DNA of 64,000 bases from Diaporthe sp. PMI_573 (lineage: Eukaryota > Ascomycota > Sordariomycetes > Diaporthales > Diaporthaceae). The stretch lies in assembly GCA_021399435.1 (NCBI GenBank), contig JAJTUP010000035.1:310001-374000 (forward strand). Direction: 5' to 3'. Both the position numbers and the translations under genes were made by a program. Shown here piece by piece: positions 22,466-33,384 of the stretch (position 1 is the first letter of the stretch; the number at the start of each line of letters is the position of its first letter). The notes below the pieces were generated by a model. The model made no database searches. It was given only the letters and a program-made list of their open reading frames with translations, and was not told the origin of the DNA.

Positions 22466-24148
22466 ATGCCAATCTACTCAAAAGAAGACAAGATCATTCT
22501 AGCCCTTCAAGCAATCACAAATTCCAAAAAAAATCAAAAGAAACCCTTAAGTGCACGCCAGGCTGCACGGATCTTCAACATCCCTTATAGTACACTCAAT
22601 GACAGGATGAACAACCGACCCCGTCGCGAAGAATCACGCGTCGAGAAGCATAAACTTGAGCCAGTCGAAGAGCAAACACTTGTTCAATATATCATCGAGC
22701 AAGATGCACGAGGATTTCCAATGCGGCTTTCTGGTGTGGAAGATATGGCCAACCTCCTGCTGGCGTCGCGTGATGGCAAGCCTGTTGGCACCAGATGGGC
22801 ACGACGCTTTGTGGATGCACAACCAAGCTTGAAAACAAGATTCTCTCGGCCTTACGACTACCAGAGGGCCCTCTGCGAAGATCCTGAGGTCATTGGAAAC
22901 TGGTTCCGACTGCTTCGCAACATGATGGCCAAGTATGGGATCACAGATGACGATCTCTACAACTTCGACGAAACTGGCTTCATGATGGGCCAGATAACCT
23001 CAACCCTGGTTGTTACACGCTCTGATCGGCATGGAAAGGCTAAATCTATACAGCCTGGAAACCGTGAATGGGCAACAGCTATTGAATGTATTAATGCGAA
23101 GGGCTGGTGTATCCCGCCGTTCGTGATCGTCCAGGGCGCCTACCACCTTGCCAACTGGACAACGGAGTCTGGCTTCCCACCAAGCTGGATAATCAAGCCT
23201 ACTCCAAATGGGTGGACAGATAACGAGACTGGTCTAGAATGGATTCGGCACTTCAACAAGCATACAGTCAAGCAGACCAAGGGCAATTACCGGATGCTTA
23301 TCCTGGATGGACATGAAAGCCATGTATCAGCAGAGTTCGAGCAGTATTGCAAGGAGAACAACATTATCCCTGTTAGCATGCCACCGCATTCATCTCATCT
23401 GCTCCAGCCATTAGACGTTGCATTATTCTCGCCATTGAAGCGTGCATACGGCGATGAGATCAACCTCTTCATTCGGGCCTCCATCAACCACATCACCAAG
23501 TCCGAGTTCTTCATTCCGTTCAAGGCAGCCCACGACAAGGTCTTTACAAAGGAAAACATGAAATCTGGGTTCAAAGGAGCTGGGATTTCTCCATGGGACC
23601 CAGATTCTGTTATTTCAAAGCTGGATGTCCGCCTACAAACTCCAGTACAATCCCTCCCTGTGTCACCATCGAAATGGGAATCACAAACACCCTCCAATGC
23701 CCACCAGACTGTCCAGCAATCAAGTTTTATCAAGGGCAAGATCTCAGCCCATCAGGGCAGCTCCCCTACACCAATTATCCAGGCAATTGAGAAGTTTACA
23801 AAGGGTGCACAAGCAATGGCGCATCAGATTACTCTTTTGAATGATCGGGTCCGTACCCTTGAGAAGGCTAATATTGGGCTCGCCAAGCGCCGGAGGGCCA
23901 AAAGAAGTCGGGTCCAGCTTGGAGGGGCACTTAGTATTGAGGAATCTCAGGTGATAATTGAAGAAAAACAAAAGGGGAAGCGGCCGGCTGGTGAAATGGC
24001 TGGTGGTGCTGAGGAGGCGGACCGCGGCGGACCGAGCAAACGACGATGTGGCAACTGCGGCGAGACTGGGCATAACGCAAGAACTTGTGAGAAAGATGCA
24101 GAAGAGTCTAGTCAGTCAGATTCAGTGTGTATAATAGTACATTCTTAA
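22466..24148 (+). CDS. Pogo/Fot-type transposase with C-terminal zinc knuckle
   Basis: 560 residues, one exon, from ATG 22466 to TAA. The N-terminus has a Psq-type helix-turn-helix (LSARQAARIFNIPYSTLNDR) followed by a CENP-B-type DNA-binding region (PVGTRWARRFVDAQPSLKTR). The DDE domain shows YNFDETGFMMG, MLILDGHESHVS and LLQPLDVALFSPLKRAY, which supply the three catalytic Asp positions. A coiled segment follows, then a basic patch (KRRRAKRSRVQ), and at the C-terminus a CCHC zinc knuckle, CGNCGETGHNARTC. Length and order match active fungal pogo-like transposases. No frameshifts or stops. It sits centrally between the long inverted repeats. Confidence 0.95.
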   Translation: MPIYSKEDKIILALQAITNSKKNQKKPLSARQAARIFNIPYSTLNDRMNNRPRREESRVEKHKLEPVEEQTLVQYIIEQDARGFPMRLSGVEDMANLLLASRDGKPVGTRWARRFVDAQPSLKTRFSRPYDYQRALCEDPEVIGNWFRLLRNMMAKYGITDDDLYNFDETGFMMGQITSTLVVTRSDRHGKAKSIQPGNREWATAIECINAKGWCIPPFVIVQGAYHLANWTTESGFPPSWIIKPTPNGWTDNETGLEWIRHFNKHTVKQTKGNYRMLILDGHESHVSAEFEQYCKENNIIPVSMPPHSSHLLQPLDVALFSPLKRAYGDEINLFIRASINHITKSEFFIPFKAAHDKVFTKENMKSGFKGAGISPWDPDSVISKLDVRLQTPVQSLPVSPSKWESQTPSNAHQTVQQSSFIKGKISAHQGSSPTPIIQAIEKFTKGAQAMAHQITLLNDRVRTLEKANIGLAKRRRAKRSRVQLGGALSIEESQVIIEEKQKGKRPAGEMAGGAEEADRGGPSKRRCGNCGETGHNARTCEKDAEESSQSDSVCIIVHS

Positions 24149-24296
24149 GCGGTCCGCGTCGGACCGCCAAAATAGTTGATTTGGCTGGTGTAGATTGAGG
24201 TTGATTCTGCATGGTTGAAATGCTCCATTTTGGTGGGGAACGCGATTTTCCCACCAAAAGTCAGCCACTTCAGACTGGCACTGCAGCCACCCCAAC

Positions 24297-24470
24297 CACT
24301 CTAAATTGACCAAATCAATTAAAAATAAGCAATTGGGACCAGTTGGCACCAATTGGTGCCAATTTTTATTGATATATTGGCCTCAGGTGGGTGCTAGGGT
24401 TGGCAAAAGTTGGCAGAGTTAGCAAAACTGACCGGGCATGTGTCCTGACCGGCTGACTGTCCACCTACGT
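24297..24470. repeat. Right long terminal inverted repeat
   Basis: Inverted partner of 22146-22319; ends with CCACCTACGT followed by the TA target site. Confidence 0.9.
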
Positions 24471-24517
24471 TATATGAGATGGGGTAAAACAATTGTGCGC
24501 TTTGAAATATCAATAAT

Positions 24518-24817
24518 ATGATTGCAGATCCAACAACGATGGTCTTAAAGCCTTACGATTTGCGCTTTGAGGGGCTGACAACAGAGCACGCAGCGGAGCG
24601 GAAGCGCTTGGATATCAATAAAAGCGAGGATATCGAGGTGCACCTACGTCAAGAGGCGCAGAGTCTTAACACTAAGCTAAACGAGACGGCCCAAACTCTG
24701 CATCAAGCTCTTCAAAATTTCGAAGAATTCGTCAATAAAACCATCGGTAAACAAGTCCGCCTCTGCATGGAGCAGTACGGATCCAAAAGTGTTGTATCCT
24801 CTAGAAGGAATATTTAA
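24518..24817 (+). CDS. Small helical/coiled-coil protein, possibly missing its 5' exon
   Basis: 99 residues from ATG 24518. Hydrophilic and strongly helical (HLRQEAQSLNTKLNETAQTL, then HQALQNFEEFVNKTIGKQ). Sequence just after the ATG contains GATTGCAG/ATCC, which resembles a splice acceptor, so the true gene may have an upstream exon. That exon would lie across or beyond the pogo insertion, whose right end is only 47 bp away. Its size and helical character resemble the small genes at 26.7, 33.4 and 54.2 kb, though sequence identity among them is not obvious. Function unknown. Confidence 0.4.
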   Translation: MIADPTTMVLKPYDLRFEGLTTEHAAERKRLDINKSEDIEVHLRQEAQSLNTKLNETAQTLHQALQNFEEFVNKTIGKQVRLCMEQYGSKSVVSSRRNI

Positions 24818-26616
24818 GCGTACAGGTGATTTACGCCGTAAATAATCCGCACGGTTTAAGATTAGTGCTAAAACTGCCTGTGGCTTGTTGGCCAGTAAGC
24901 GCCTTTTTCGATTTTCAGCATTCCGACATGCAGCGTTCCTTGCCCTCTGGAAAGCAAACACACCAACAAGAGTTTAGCAGTACTTTAAAATACCCCCAAG
25001 AGCTCCAGAGGGGTTAGCACACGCTTTACTCTACACGTACCCGCGAATCAAGCGTGACCATACGTTCTTTGAGCTTAATGCCTACTGCATAGTGGGTCAC
25101 GCATGCCATACGGTCGGGCGATGAAGATAATCACTTACGGTATAATCACTAGGCAAGACGATTCTGTATGTGCCGGCGTTCAGCTTTATCTCTGACTAAG
25201 CTGCCATGCGCGCTGTTGATGCTTGGGGCCTGACTCAAAGATATAAGCTATGGAAGGCTCGCCGGCTAGCTTGGATACTGAGAATGAGAGATATAACTAA
25301 GTGTGAGTACTTGGAAACAAAATGAAGAGCCGTTGTAAGAATTGCAAGCGACATCGCAAACGGTGCATCCAATCCCTCCTCAAGAGTACCGTGGAGATTC
25401 TCTGGCGTCTTCAGCCAGCCCCGGACTTTATTTTCTCATTAGTGTCTTACATCTCGGCTCAAATACTTAGTGATGCCAAGTAGTATATTGACTTGCCTTA
25501 TATTGATATCTTTCACTTAAGTTCTGTCTCGTCTAAAGCAGAGAGAAATATTGTCAAAATAATTTCATCATATTTCAAAACCGCACCACTATTTTTATAG
25601 GTAGTGAAACGACTCCATTTCCCAATTTCAATGGATATACTCATCATAATCTTTAGGTATGTTATGGAGGATCAGATCCTGAAACAGCATACGCTCCAGT
25701 GCCTGCTTGCTGGGCTGACTCGCCATTATCCTGGCAGATGCTTCGTGCAGTAATATAGTAGCTGCTTCGCGGGCAGCTCGCCAGTTTTCTTTGCCTCTCG
25801 GGACCAGACACGCCATCAGGAACCCACTTCAATCAATCACACCAATTCCATCCTCGTCTGGAACCACATCGAGCCTCTCCTGATCTTCCCTAAAGTCTGG
25901 GTATATTCTGCCCGATGTGCGAGCTTGTTGGATGTGAGATTGACAATAGGAAGTCCCGCGTCGTGAATGTGAGCCTGCAAGCAGGTGAAAGCGATGAGTG
26001 CGAATTGGAGAAATATGCTCGAACAGGCGGAGTACTAGAAGTTGCACATTGGGTACTTTGTTGGGATTGCTGATCCCAATTTATCGAAAATACCTCTCAT
26101 TTCCATTGTTGATTTTCATTGCAGAAATACGATGCAAAATACGATTTAAGGCAGAAGTAAAACTCTTCGGAAAAAGTACCTTTACTATATTACCCTGCTT
26201 TCCTCATTCTCTAGCCCTTGCCTCGCCATGTTGCTGTTAAGAGCGTGCACTTCTCTACAGCACGCTAATAACTTTGTTGCATATGAATGCTTAGTTTTAG
26301 ATGTACATAATGGCAGCACATTATTCACTTTTCGAATAAAGTACGCAAGCAGTAGTAATATAGTAGTGTATTTATGCTAACATCTTGCCTTGTCATAGCA
26401 AGCGAGCCTTCCAGGTACTTTATCTCGTAGTGTATCTGCCGCACAGTGCAATAAGAAGGGTGGTAAAGTACGGTAGACTTCGTGTAAAATATGGTTCTTT
26501 TTACAGTTCTCTCCACGTTTTAAAGGTTGGTTCGACATCAGAAACCTAAAAATAACAATCAATTTTAGGAATCTTGTAGAATACTTAATTTACTCCTCCA
26601 TGAATCTAAACAAATG
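24818..26616. other. AT-rich spacer, no gene supported
   Basis: About 1.8 kb with short frames only. The longest (for example 25829-26047 on minus) have no recognised motif. The base composition fits decayed or RIP-affected repeats. Confidence 0.35.
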
Positions 26617-26626
26617 TCTATATAAA
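26617..26626 (+). promoter_or_regulatory. TATA box of the small gene at 26715
   Basis: TCTATATAAA lies about 90 bp before the predicted start codon. Confidence 0.5.
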
Positions 26627-26714
26627 CCAGGAGGGTCTGAAAATACAGTATCCGAAGCCTCATCCCAAACGTAATACAGTAAAGCTCAACTTCAAGATAT
26701 CGTATCCGCTGACC

Positions 26715-27139
26715 ATGGACGCTTTCGACAAACCTGATGAGTGGCCGGCATTACCAAGCTTGGTCGATGACGAATTGTGGAAGAGTAATTACGGGCAAGA
26801 CTTCTCGTATCTCCTTAACCAACAGCTACCTGCTGACGATATCCAGTACGTAAAGCATGAACATCCAGTAATGTCGTGGAGTATTGACAAATGGTCCAAA
26901 GACTCATAAAGTCGCGGCTTGACCAATTCGAACAGTCACTTCAGAACATAGAGACTTGTATAAAGCAGGCATGTAGCAAGGTAGATGACCTGACAGGTGA
27001 ATTTAGCAAAGTGGAAGAGGTTTTGGAGTCTCTGAAATGGGGAATGAGTGCCTTTACAAAATCCCTCGCCGAGCTCCTACGTCCGTTCTATAATTGGACC
27101 GCGGATAAAATGGAAGGCACGATTTCAGAACTCGTCTAG
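26715..27139 (+). CDS. Small coiled-coil protein (122 residues), two exons
   Basis: Exons 26715-26845 and 26902-27139 are predicted. The 56-nt intron has a GTACGT donor and an ATTGACAA branch-like sequence, ends CAAAG, and joins two frames in phase. The N-terminal part, MDAFDKPDEWPALPSL, is acidic and Pro/Trp-containing. The C-terminal part is a heptad-like helix (RLDQFEQSLQNIETCIKQ, VDDLTGEFSKVEEVLESL) ending in an aromatic tail. No known domain. With a TATA box upstream and clean splicing it appears to be a real gene of unknown function, similar in size and style to those at 24.5, 33.4 and 54.2 kb. Confidence 0.6.
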
Positions 27140-27507
27140 GCCTGAAAATTGGCGCTTGTATTGAAAGGTTTATGTAAGATAAGCTGCTATATTTTTCGCG
27201 ACGCTCAAAGGAAGGAAATAATGGACAGGAAGACAAGGAAGGTATTGCAACGCTCACAATAGAATAATCATTGGTATAGCATAAGTACAGTAATCCCAGC
27301 AGCTAGTGAAAAAGGCAAAATCAGAAGGGCTGGAAAGCCTGATTGTGAGACTCTTAACGCCACCGGGCGGGTTTTCGCCGCTCAGATAACATGCACTTCA
27401 TCATCTCTCATGTTGCAGATATACTTCCTGGAAATCGGCCAGGTAGCCCATTCAAAGCTATAAAGTAGGTTGCTGTTGAACAGGTCGAAATATGTAATTC
27501 TGGGATC

Positions 27508-27900
27508 TTGTTAGGTCGATGGTTATCTCGCTACGACAGCCATGACAGCCTCCTGGATCTGCTGAAAAAGGCAAGGCAGGTAATCCCTACCGATCCTGGG
27601 AGCAATGTTGCTACAAGTATAGCATTACAGGTATATCTCGAAACAGTAGACGTTGCTGTAAACACAGGTTCACCTACAGAGGTGTACAGCACATTGCAGG
27701 CAACGGCGAATAAGCTGCTGGCAGGTACATTACCGTTGGCATCAGAAGCTTTAATCGTCTGGGTCGAGCTGCGAAGCGCTCTTGCTCTGTTGGAAGGCGA
27801 TAGGAAGCGCACTCTTTTGGGTTTCCCTGGGCTGGTATGGCTGGGGCGCGAAGCTGAAGTTGGTCATCTGGGAGCTCTGCGGGAGCAGCCGCCGAGCTGA
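27508..27900 (+). CDS. Unknown protein sharing a repeated module (copy A)
   Basis: The stretch at about 27527-27735 encodes LSRYDSHDSLLDLLKKARQV, then SIALQVYLETVDVAVNTGSP and TEVYSTLQ. A clearly related copy (about 80% identical by eye) lies on the minus strand at 36587-36796. Conservation of the protein reading across scattered nucleotide changes supports real coding origin. Similarity ends abruptly after LLAGT in both copies. No domain was recognised. The start is uncertain because upstream sequence may include an intron (an ATTCTGGGATCTTGTTAG acceptor-like string lies at about 27500). Confidence 0.45.
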   Translation: MLGRWLSRYDSHDSLLDLLKKARQVIPTDPGSNVATSIALQVYLETVDVAVNTGSPTEVYSTLQATANKLLAGTLPLASEALIVWVELRSALALLEGDRKRTLLGFPGLVWLGREAEVGHLGALREQPPS

Positions 27901-29174
27901 TGGATCGCCCGACATGGTGGTGACAGAATGGGGGCGTCTGGTCCTGAAAGAAAACCGAGTGTGGCCAGGAAAAGGCCAATGCTTCGAATACTTGCTGCTG
28001 GTATCGTTGCTGCGGCACCTCTGGATTTCTCAGTAAGTTGTCATTGCGTGCTTGTATCTTTGTCCAACTGCAAGGGCAGTGATGGTGAGTGCTTCCTACG
28101 CATGGATCAAAACTGTATTTGTTGTAGGAAAGGCGTGGTATGGTGCCGAAGGAGGCTCTCGTTCGTTGTCTTAAGTGGTGGGTGTGTGCGGTACGGTACG
28201 GTGTGTCGTAGTAACGGTTCGGCAGACAGCGGCAGGCTGCTACGTTCTACGAGACAAGACAAGTGACAGGTGCAAGGTGCACACAGCTTGAGCTCGAATC
28301 CACATCCGGAGAGGTCGGTTCGGCCTGGATGTGTTTCTGTTTTTGAAAAGGCGTGCCTTCAGCTCCCCTTTCAGATGTCGAGAGTGTGGTCGGGAGGGCC
28401 GTTTTGTCCAAAGACGTGGGTGAGGGCGATAGGGTTTGAAGACCAGGAGGGACATGGACATGTACGCATGTAGTATCGATTGCTGTGTAGGACAGGCAGG
28501 GAGAAAGGGCCTGGTGAACTTCTTTTGGGACTTTGGGATGGCAGGGAACATGCAGGCAGGGCAAGGTCCCGGCACAGAGCATCTAAGTACCAACTGCTTT
28601 CCGTTCTGGAGTACAGGTCGCATTTTACAATACTCGAGACGTGGAGGGGAAGGCGAGGCAAGTCCAGGGGTGCCCACTGCTTCCTCCATACGCTTGTTGT
28701 TAAGTAGTGTACGCACACACGATACTGCCCTGCCCGTAGCCCTCTTGACTGGCCCCTATTGGGTCGAATTCCACATCACTGCTCACATCATCCCCATACT
28801 CGAATTCAACTAACCCGTTGCGTGGGCACGGCGTGTTAACTGCTTCCGCTTGAAGCCCTTGAGTAAGTTCAGGATTCCACTATGATAGAGGTCGGCTTAG
28901 ACCTGCAGCAGGGTTGACTAGCAAGTCAAAGACGTCGTCTTCGTCAAGCGGGATGTAACTATTATCTTCATCCTCACCCCCTGACTAGTCAATCAGTCTG
29001 TGACTGCTTTTTACTTGAGCACCGGTCACCCAAAACTGTGGGCACCGCAATTTCCAAGAATACTAGCGTACTTCACGAGCAAGCGTGCATCCGTCTCCAC
29101 GACCCCTTTGCCTTTTCCTTGCTGATGTGACCCTGTTGGAGCATTGGTTGTGCATGTATTCGCTCCGCAAGACC
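27901..29174. other. Spacer with overlapping minor frames
   Basis: Frames on both strands of 80-160 residues overlap one another (for example 28240-28716 minus and 28436-28813 plus) without conserved motifs or convincing splice structure. No gene is called. Confidence 0.3.
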
Positions 29175-30145
29175 CTAGTCCCAGTCCCACCCGCTGCTGG
29201 GACGTCCATGGACCGCTGGCGGGACGTCCACTGTGCTCTGAAGGGATGTCCGCAACTCTGACCGGCCAGTCTCTTCCAGAGACTCATCCCGACGTCGTGT
29301 ACGGATCCAGATCGGGCGAAGGTAGAGGGTCCAGATCTGGCGAAGGTACATGTTTGCTTCGACGGGAACGCATAAAAAGTACGCAACCTGCACTATTAGC
29401 CTTGATCTTCCGTAGATCACACAGCATTCTTACCAGTGAGAACCAGCCGTGATGGTTGATGGGCAAGGTGAACCATACAACCAGGAGTAGCAGGAGGTTG
29501 ACCACCAGCGTGAAGACAAGCCAGAATCGCAGCCACCGGTTGTCCACAGGCGAACACTGAATTTTCTTTCGACACTCCCGCAAAAGTGCAAAACACTCCC
29601 ATGCGGACCACATCCGACAGCTGAAAATCGTGAGCAAGACAAGGACCTTGGCCACAGTTGGACTCCGCAGGGCTAGTGGGACAGTTCCACCGAGGAGGCC
29701 AAGAACCACTGTGTCATAGATGATTGCAGCGATCTCCCATTCCCCTCTATCGTTCCACGTACGGGTCCAGAGAAGCCGCTGAGAGAATCAGTTAAATTGT
29801 CAAATCTCTTCCGGTGAAGCAACACACCTCGCCCGATAGAGTGGAGTAAAGCCCGAAGTGTATAATGTATACTTCGAGGACTGGTTTGAAGGATCCCAAT
29901 GCAAGAAACAGGAGCACAACACTAGGAAAGACTGCCACTATACGCCCGAACAAATAAAGATAGGAGAAGGCAACGGAGTCTGCCAGACAGGGTCCTCTTT
30001 GGCCCACTGAGATTCTGCGTCTCTCGCGCCTAACGAGTTCCATGGCAAGGACGTGGAGTCCTGTCAATAGCTGAGCCGATGCAAATGCAAACATATACAA
30101 ACCACGCCATTCGATAGAGTCTTCCTGCAAGGGGATGTTGTTCAT
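29175..30145 (-). CDS. Multi-pass membrane protein of unknown function (291 residues), three exons
   Basis: Exons on minus: 30145-29828, 29778-29434 and 29387-29175. Introns of 49 and 46 nt have GTGTGT and GTAAGA donors and TCTCAG and GTGCAG ends, and both fall between codons. At least five hydrophobic segments can be read, including LYMFAFASAQLLTGLHVLAM, AVFPSVVLLFLALGSF, IYDTVVLGLLGG, VLVLLTIFSC and FTLVVNLLLLLVVWFTL, with a short charged C-terminal tail. The transmembrane layout resembles small fungal integral membrane proteins, some of which belong to secondary-metabolite clusters, but no catalytic signature was recognised and no biosynthetic neighbour is present. Gene structure is well supported; function unknown. 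Confidence 0.75.
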
Positions 30146-31003
30146 TTCGAGCTGCTATTTTTCCTTGGCTGGAGCGGGTGCTTAAACGATGAGATACGGG
30201 TAAATCGAGAGGGAGAGAAGGTGGTGGTGCTTCGCCGAGGAGGTAGGAGGGATCACAACTTATAGCACTACTGGAGAGATGAGAAGGGAGCTCTTTTGAG
30301 CTGTAATCCTGAACCAGGTTGCATGGGCATGCCTCCACTATTTGTCCCTCGATATGAGTGTAGCCCCCACTTTTTGCGGCCGGGAAACCATCGTCAGATG
30401 TGTCGTCAGGCCCTTCTCTTGACCCAGGACGACTCTATCATATCATATCCCAATCAAACAATAATAGGATACACTGTACTCCTTCCAAATTCAGAAATCC
30501 CTGTTCTGTCCCTCCTTCATGCAGGAGCTCCAAACTGTTGACCCCCTTGACGGCAGATTGGTTGCATTTTGGGCAGGGGAAGCTGATTTTCTTCTTGCCC
30601 AACCTCGCCTGAAATTTCCATAGCCACCGATGTCACGCAAACAAACCTCTCGGAGTAGCGAGTCACCTCTACCAACCTCCCCTTGGGCCCCCAGGGCTTG
30701 GGGATTCTGGGCCTTCAGGGCCCTCTTTGAACTCCCAAAAACACAATCCACCCACAAGAAACGTTTTGGGAATAGCTTCTTCGATGAAAACAGAACACTC
30801 CAGTCTATCTCCCTGCTGCTGGGGCTTAATTTTCAGACCCCCAGGTAATCACGAGAGTTGCGGTCTTTGCTGCATGTTACGGCTATTCAGAAAAATTCTC
30901 AATTGAGGAAGAGCTGCTGCTGCCGCCATAGAGTATTGCCAGCCGACTCTCTTTCTCGCGTTCCACCTGCTTCCATATTAAAACTTCCCACAGAAGCGAA
31001 GCT
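30146..31003. other. Spacer, no supported gene
   Basis: Probably holds the promoter of the minus-strand membrane-protein gene and 3' flanking DNA of the next minus-strand gene. Short frames on both strands without motifs. Confidence 0.3.
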
Positions 31004-33000
31004 TCAAGTAATTTCGAGCTCTTTGATACCATGATCGAGGTCTTTGACGACTTTGCTTGTCTTAACGGCCATATCTTTCCTGACTCCCTTGCGTGCTTGT
31101 ACCTGCCGTACATGTTCGTGTGCGAGACGAGCCATCTGATCTTCTCCCCAAGAATTCTCAATTTCATTAATCCTTTCGACACAAACTTGGTAGTCTTTCT
31201 CCTTCATTTCCAGCAGGGCTTCCTCCTTTGCGGTAGCTTCCATCAGGCCACCCAGAAACATGCGGATAGAACGCAACTCCCCAGCCTTTTTCATGTTTAC
31301 GTCCTTCTTTGCCTGCTCTGTCAAAGGTATCTGCTGGCGGAGATCCTCTATAAAAGAATCTGGATTGATCGTCAAAGTCTCGGTACCAGTGCTAACGGAT
31401 GATAGCAGGCTTTGTACTATTTGTCTGTCGTGCAGGGTGACAGTAACCGATTCGGTGACATGGGCCCTGGGAATGTTGTAACTCTGTCCTGCAGTTGCTC
31501 TCAGAAATGAGGCCATGGCGATTCTCCAAGGTGCGGGATCGAAGGTCTCTGGCAGATGTATTTTGACCCCATAAGACAGCCCGATGACATAGACAGCGCT
31601 CCAAAAGATAGCAATGCCAGAATTCGCACTTGATGCTCGTGGTACAGGGACCTCCGTGATGGGTCCCGTCAGGGTAGACCTCCCGCGGAACAGTGTCCCG
31701 ATCTTCTCTGTGGCAGCTCTTTTGTGTTCCACAGCCGGCAGTGAATCTAAGAGCCTTACTCCATTGGAATCAAGCACAGCCAGGACCCAGTGGCCCAGAG
31801 AAGAATCGGAAGGCCTGATGGGGACGGGGACTAGGGTGATTGGCTTAGTGGCTCTTTTTGAGTTGGCACACTGGTGCCAGGTATAGTCGGAGTCAGGCAC
31901 GGCTTTCCCAAGGGAGTCTATAACTCTGACGGTACATGGGACCATATCGGCCAGTTTCTTGAAGGAATGACTGATGAGTTTGTCGTCCAGGAGATCCTCC
32001 GCATCAAGGTTGTTAAGGAATTCGTCGTCGACGTCACGCTCAGTCTCGACCTGCAAAACAGAGAGTCTCCCACCATGTAGAGGGCTGGCTGTTGAAGGTG
32101 GCAGCGGTTGTTGGACAGGCTGTTGAGAGGAATGATTAAGTTTAGCCACCGTTTCTCCGTGTTCAACCGCCACTCTTTTACTCGACAGAGCCAGCTGCTC
32201 GCCCGCCTTTCGTTTCTTTGGGCCGACATTTGCACCCTTGCTTCGGGTCCGATTAGCAACGGCGGGAGGGGTAGCGTTGTGTGCAACGGCTTTGGGTGTT
32301 TCAGGTATTCGAGCACGATGGTCTGGAGGATCCTCGCCGGCTTCACAGTCACTTCCCCGTCGCCCCACCCGTCGCCCCCCTCGTCCCCCTTTTCCCCTTC
32401 GTCCGCCTCGGACCCCTCGTCCTCCGCTACGCACATCCGTTGTGTCTTCAGGGGTACTTGGGGATGTGAGCTGATCAGCATTTTCCCCGCAAACGACTCG
32501 AATAGTACTGTTCTCGCTTATCTGCTCGACAAGCGAGCACTCATTTGTTCGCTCGGCCGACGTAGCGATAGATTCTGTTGATGTTGGCAGCATTTCCAAA
32601 GATGTGTGCTCCCTAGAGTCAGGAGCAGTACCCTGGCTCGCAAATTGATAGTTGTTTGTACGATCGTCGAATTCAGGGTCTTCGGTGCTATCTCTAAGCC
32701 AATCGCCAAAGTTGCCAAAGTTGTTGAGGTTCGCTATTTCCCCGCTAGGCGAGTTGTCTTGGTGATCGGCTCCTTTTTCGGACGCGGATGTGGCCGGAGC
32801 CGCCGCCGGTCCCGCGGGCGGGTCACCCTTCTGATAGTATCGGCCTCAATGGGCATAAGTATATCTGGATCTGAAAGGGCTTTAGCCTCAGTCCATAATT
32901 TGCAAAGGTCCCTCGCATTGTGGATAGAGAATTCATTGTCATATTCGCGCTCAAAGCGCACAAATTTAGATGGGTAAAGAATAGAGGACATGTTGGACAA
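31004..33000 (-). CDS. Ulp1-like (C48-type) protein with an altered active site, in two overlapping frames
   Basis: Upstream frame: from ATG at 33000 (MSNMSSILYPSKFVRFEREY) to 32734. Main frame: about 32845 to 31004. They overlap by about 110 bp, offset by one base, with no usable splice sites between; a frameshift is likely. The main part has a Gly/Arg-rich tract and basic KKRKAGEQ. A domain like Ulp1 cysteine proteases follows: SLGHWVLAVLDSNGVRLLDS gives the His and Asp, but where the catalytic Cys is expected (NDCG) it reads SSANSGIAIFWSAVYVIG. The C-terminus is coiled-coil. Ulp1 proteases remove SUMO-like tags; related domains occur in fungal transposons. If the alignment is right, this copy cannot act as a cysteine protease. 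Confidence 0.55.
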
Positions 33001-33384
33001 GAATCATTGAAATAAGATTGTTGCCACATTCTACATCGTACAATTAATTATATTTCGAGTATAAACACCTTTCCAGGCAACACATGTCCCAGTGGTACCG
33101 CAAAGCCTTAGAGTCGATGTTTGCCGGTAGATGTGCCAGCTGGCCGTGATACTGGGTCACAATATCGTAGTCGGCAAAGGCTCGTATGCACCGTGTCTCG
33201 GGGTGGATGGAGATAATTCGGTCATCAAAACTAACTTGCCCAGAAATGAAATTTGCATTTATAAGAATACTAAAGCTTAAAATTTGTTTGTACGCAACAA
33301 TTTAAAATCGTGATCATGGTCCGTCTGGCTCTTTTTAAACTAAAGGCACGACCACGATGCAGACAATAGACAATATCACCCGAT
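33001..33384. other. Spacer
   Basis: AT-rich, with no frame of interest. It contains the likely promoter of the minus-strand Ulp1-like gene (an AATTAATTATATT stretch near 33040). Confidence 0.3.

Larger units (their letters stand above)
22146..24470 (+). mobile_element. Complete pogo-like (Tc1/mariner superfamily) transposon with long terminal repeats
   Basis: The element starts ACGTAGGTGGACAGTCAGCC at 22146 and ends with the reverse complement of the same sequence at 24470. It is flanked by TA dinucleotides at 22144-22145 and 24471-24472, the expected TA target duplication. The inverted repeats match almost base for base for about 175 bp, with weaker similarity for another 80 bp. This is long for the group. 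An intact transposase frame lies between them. The element appears full-length and recently active. Confidence 0.92.

Noticed and set aside
28240..28813. Overlapping frames on both strands
   Set aside because: They cover each other, lack motifs and have no coherent splice structure.
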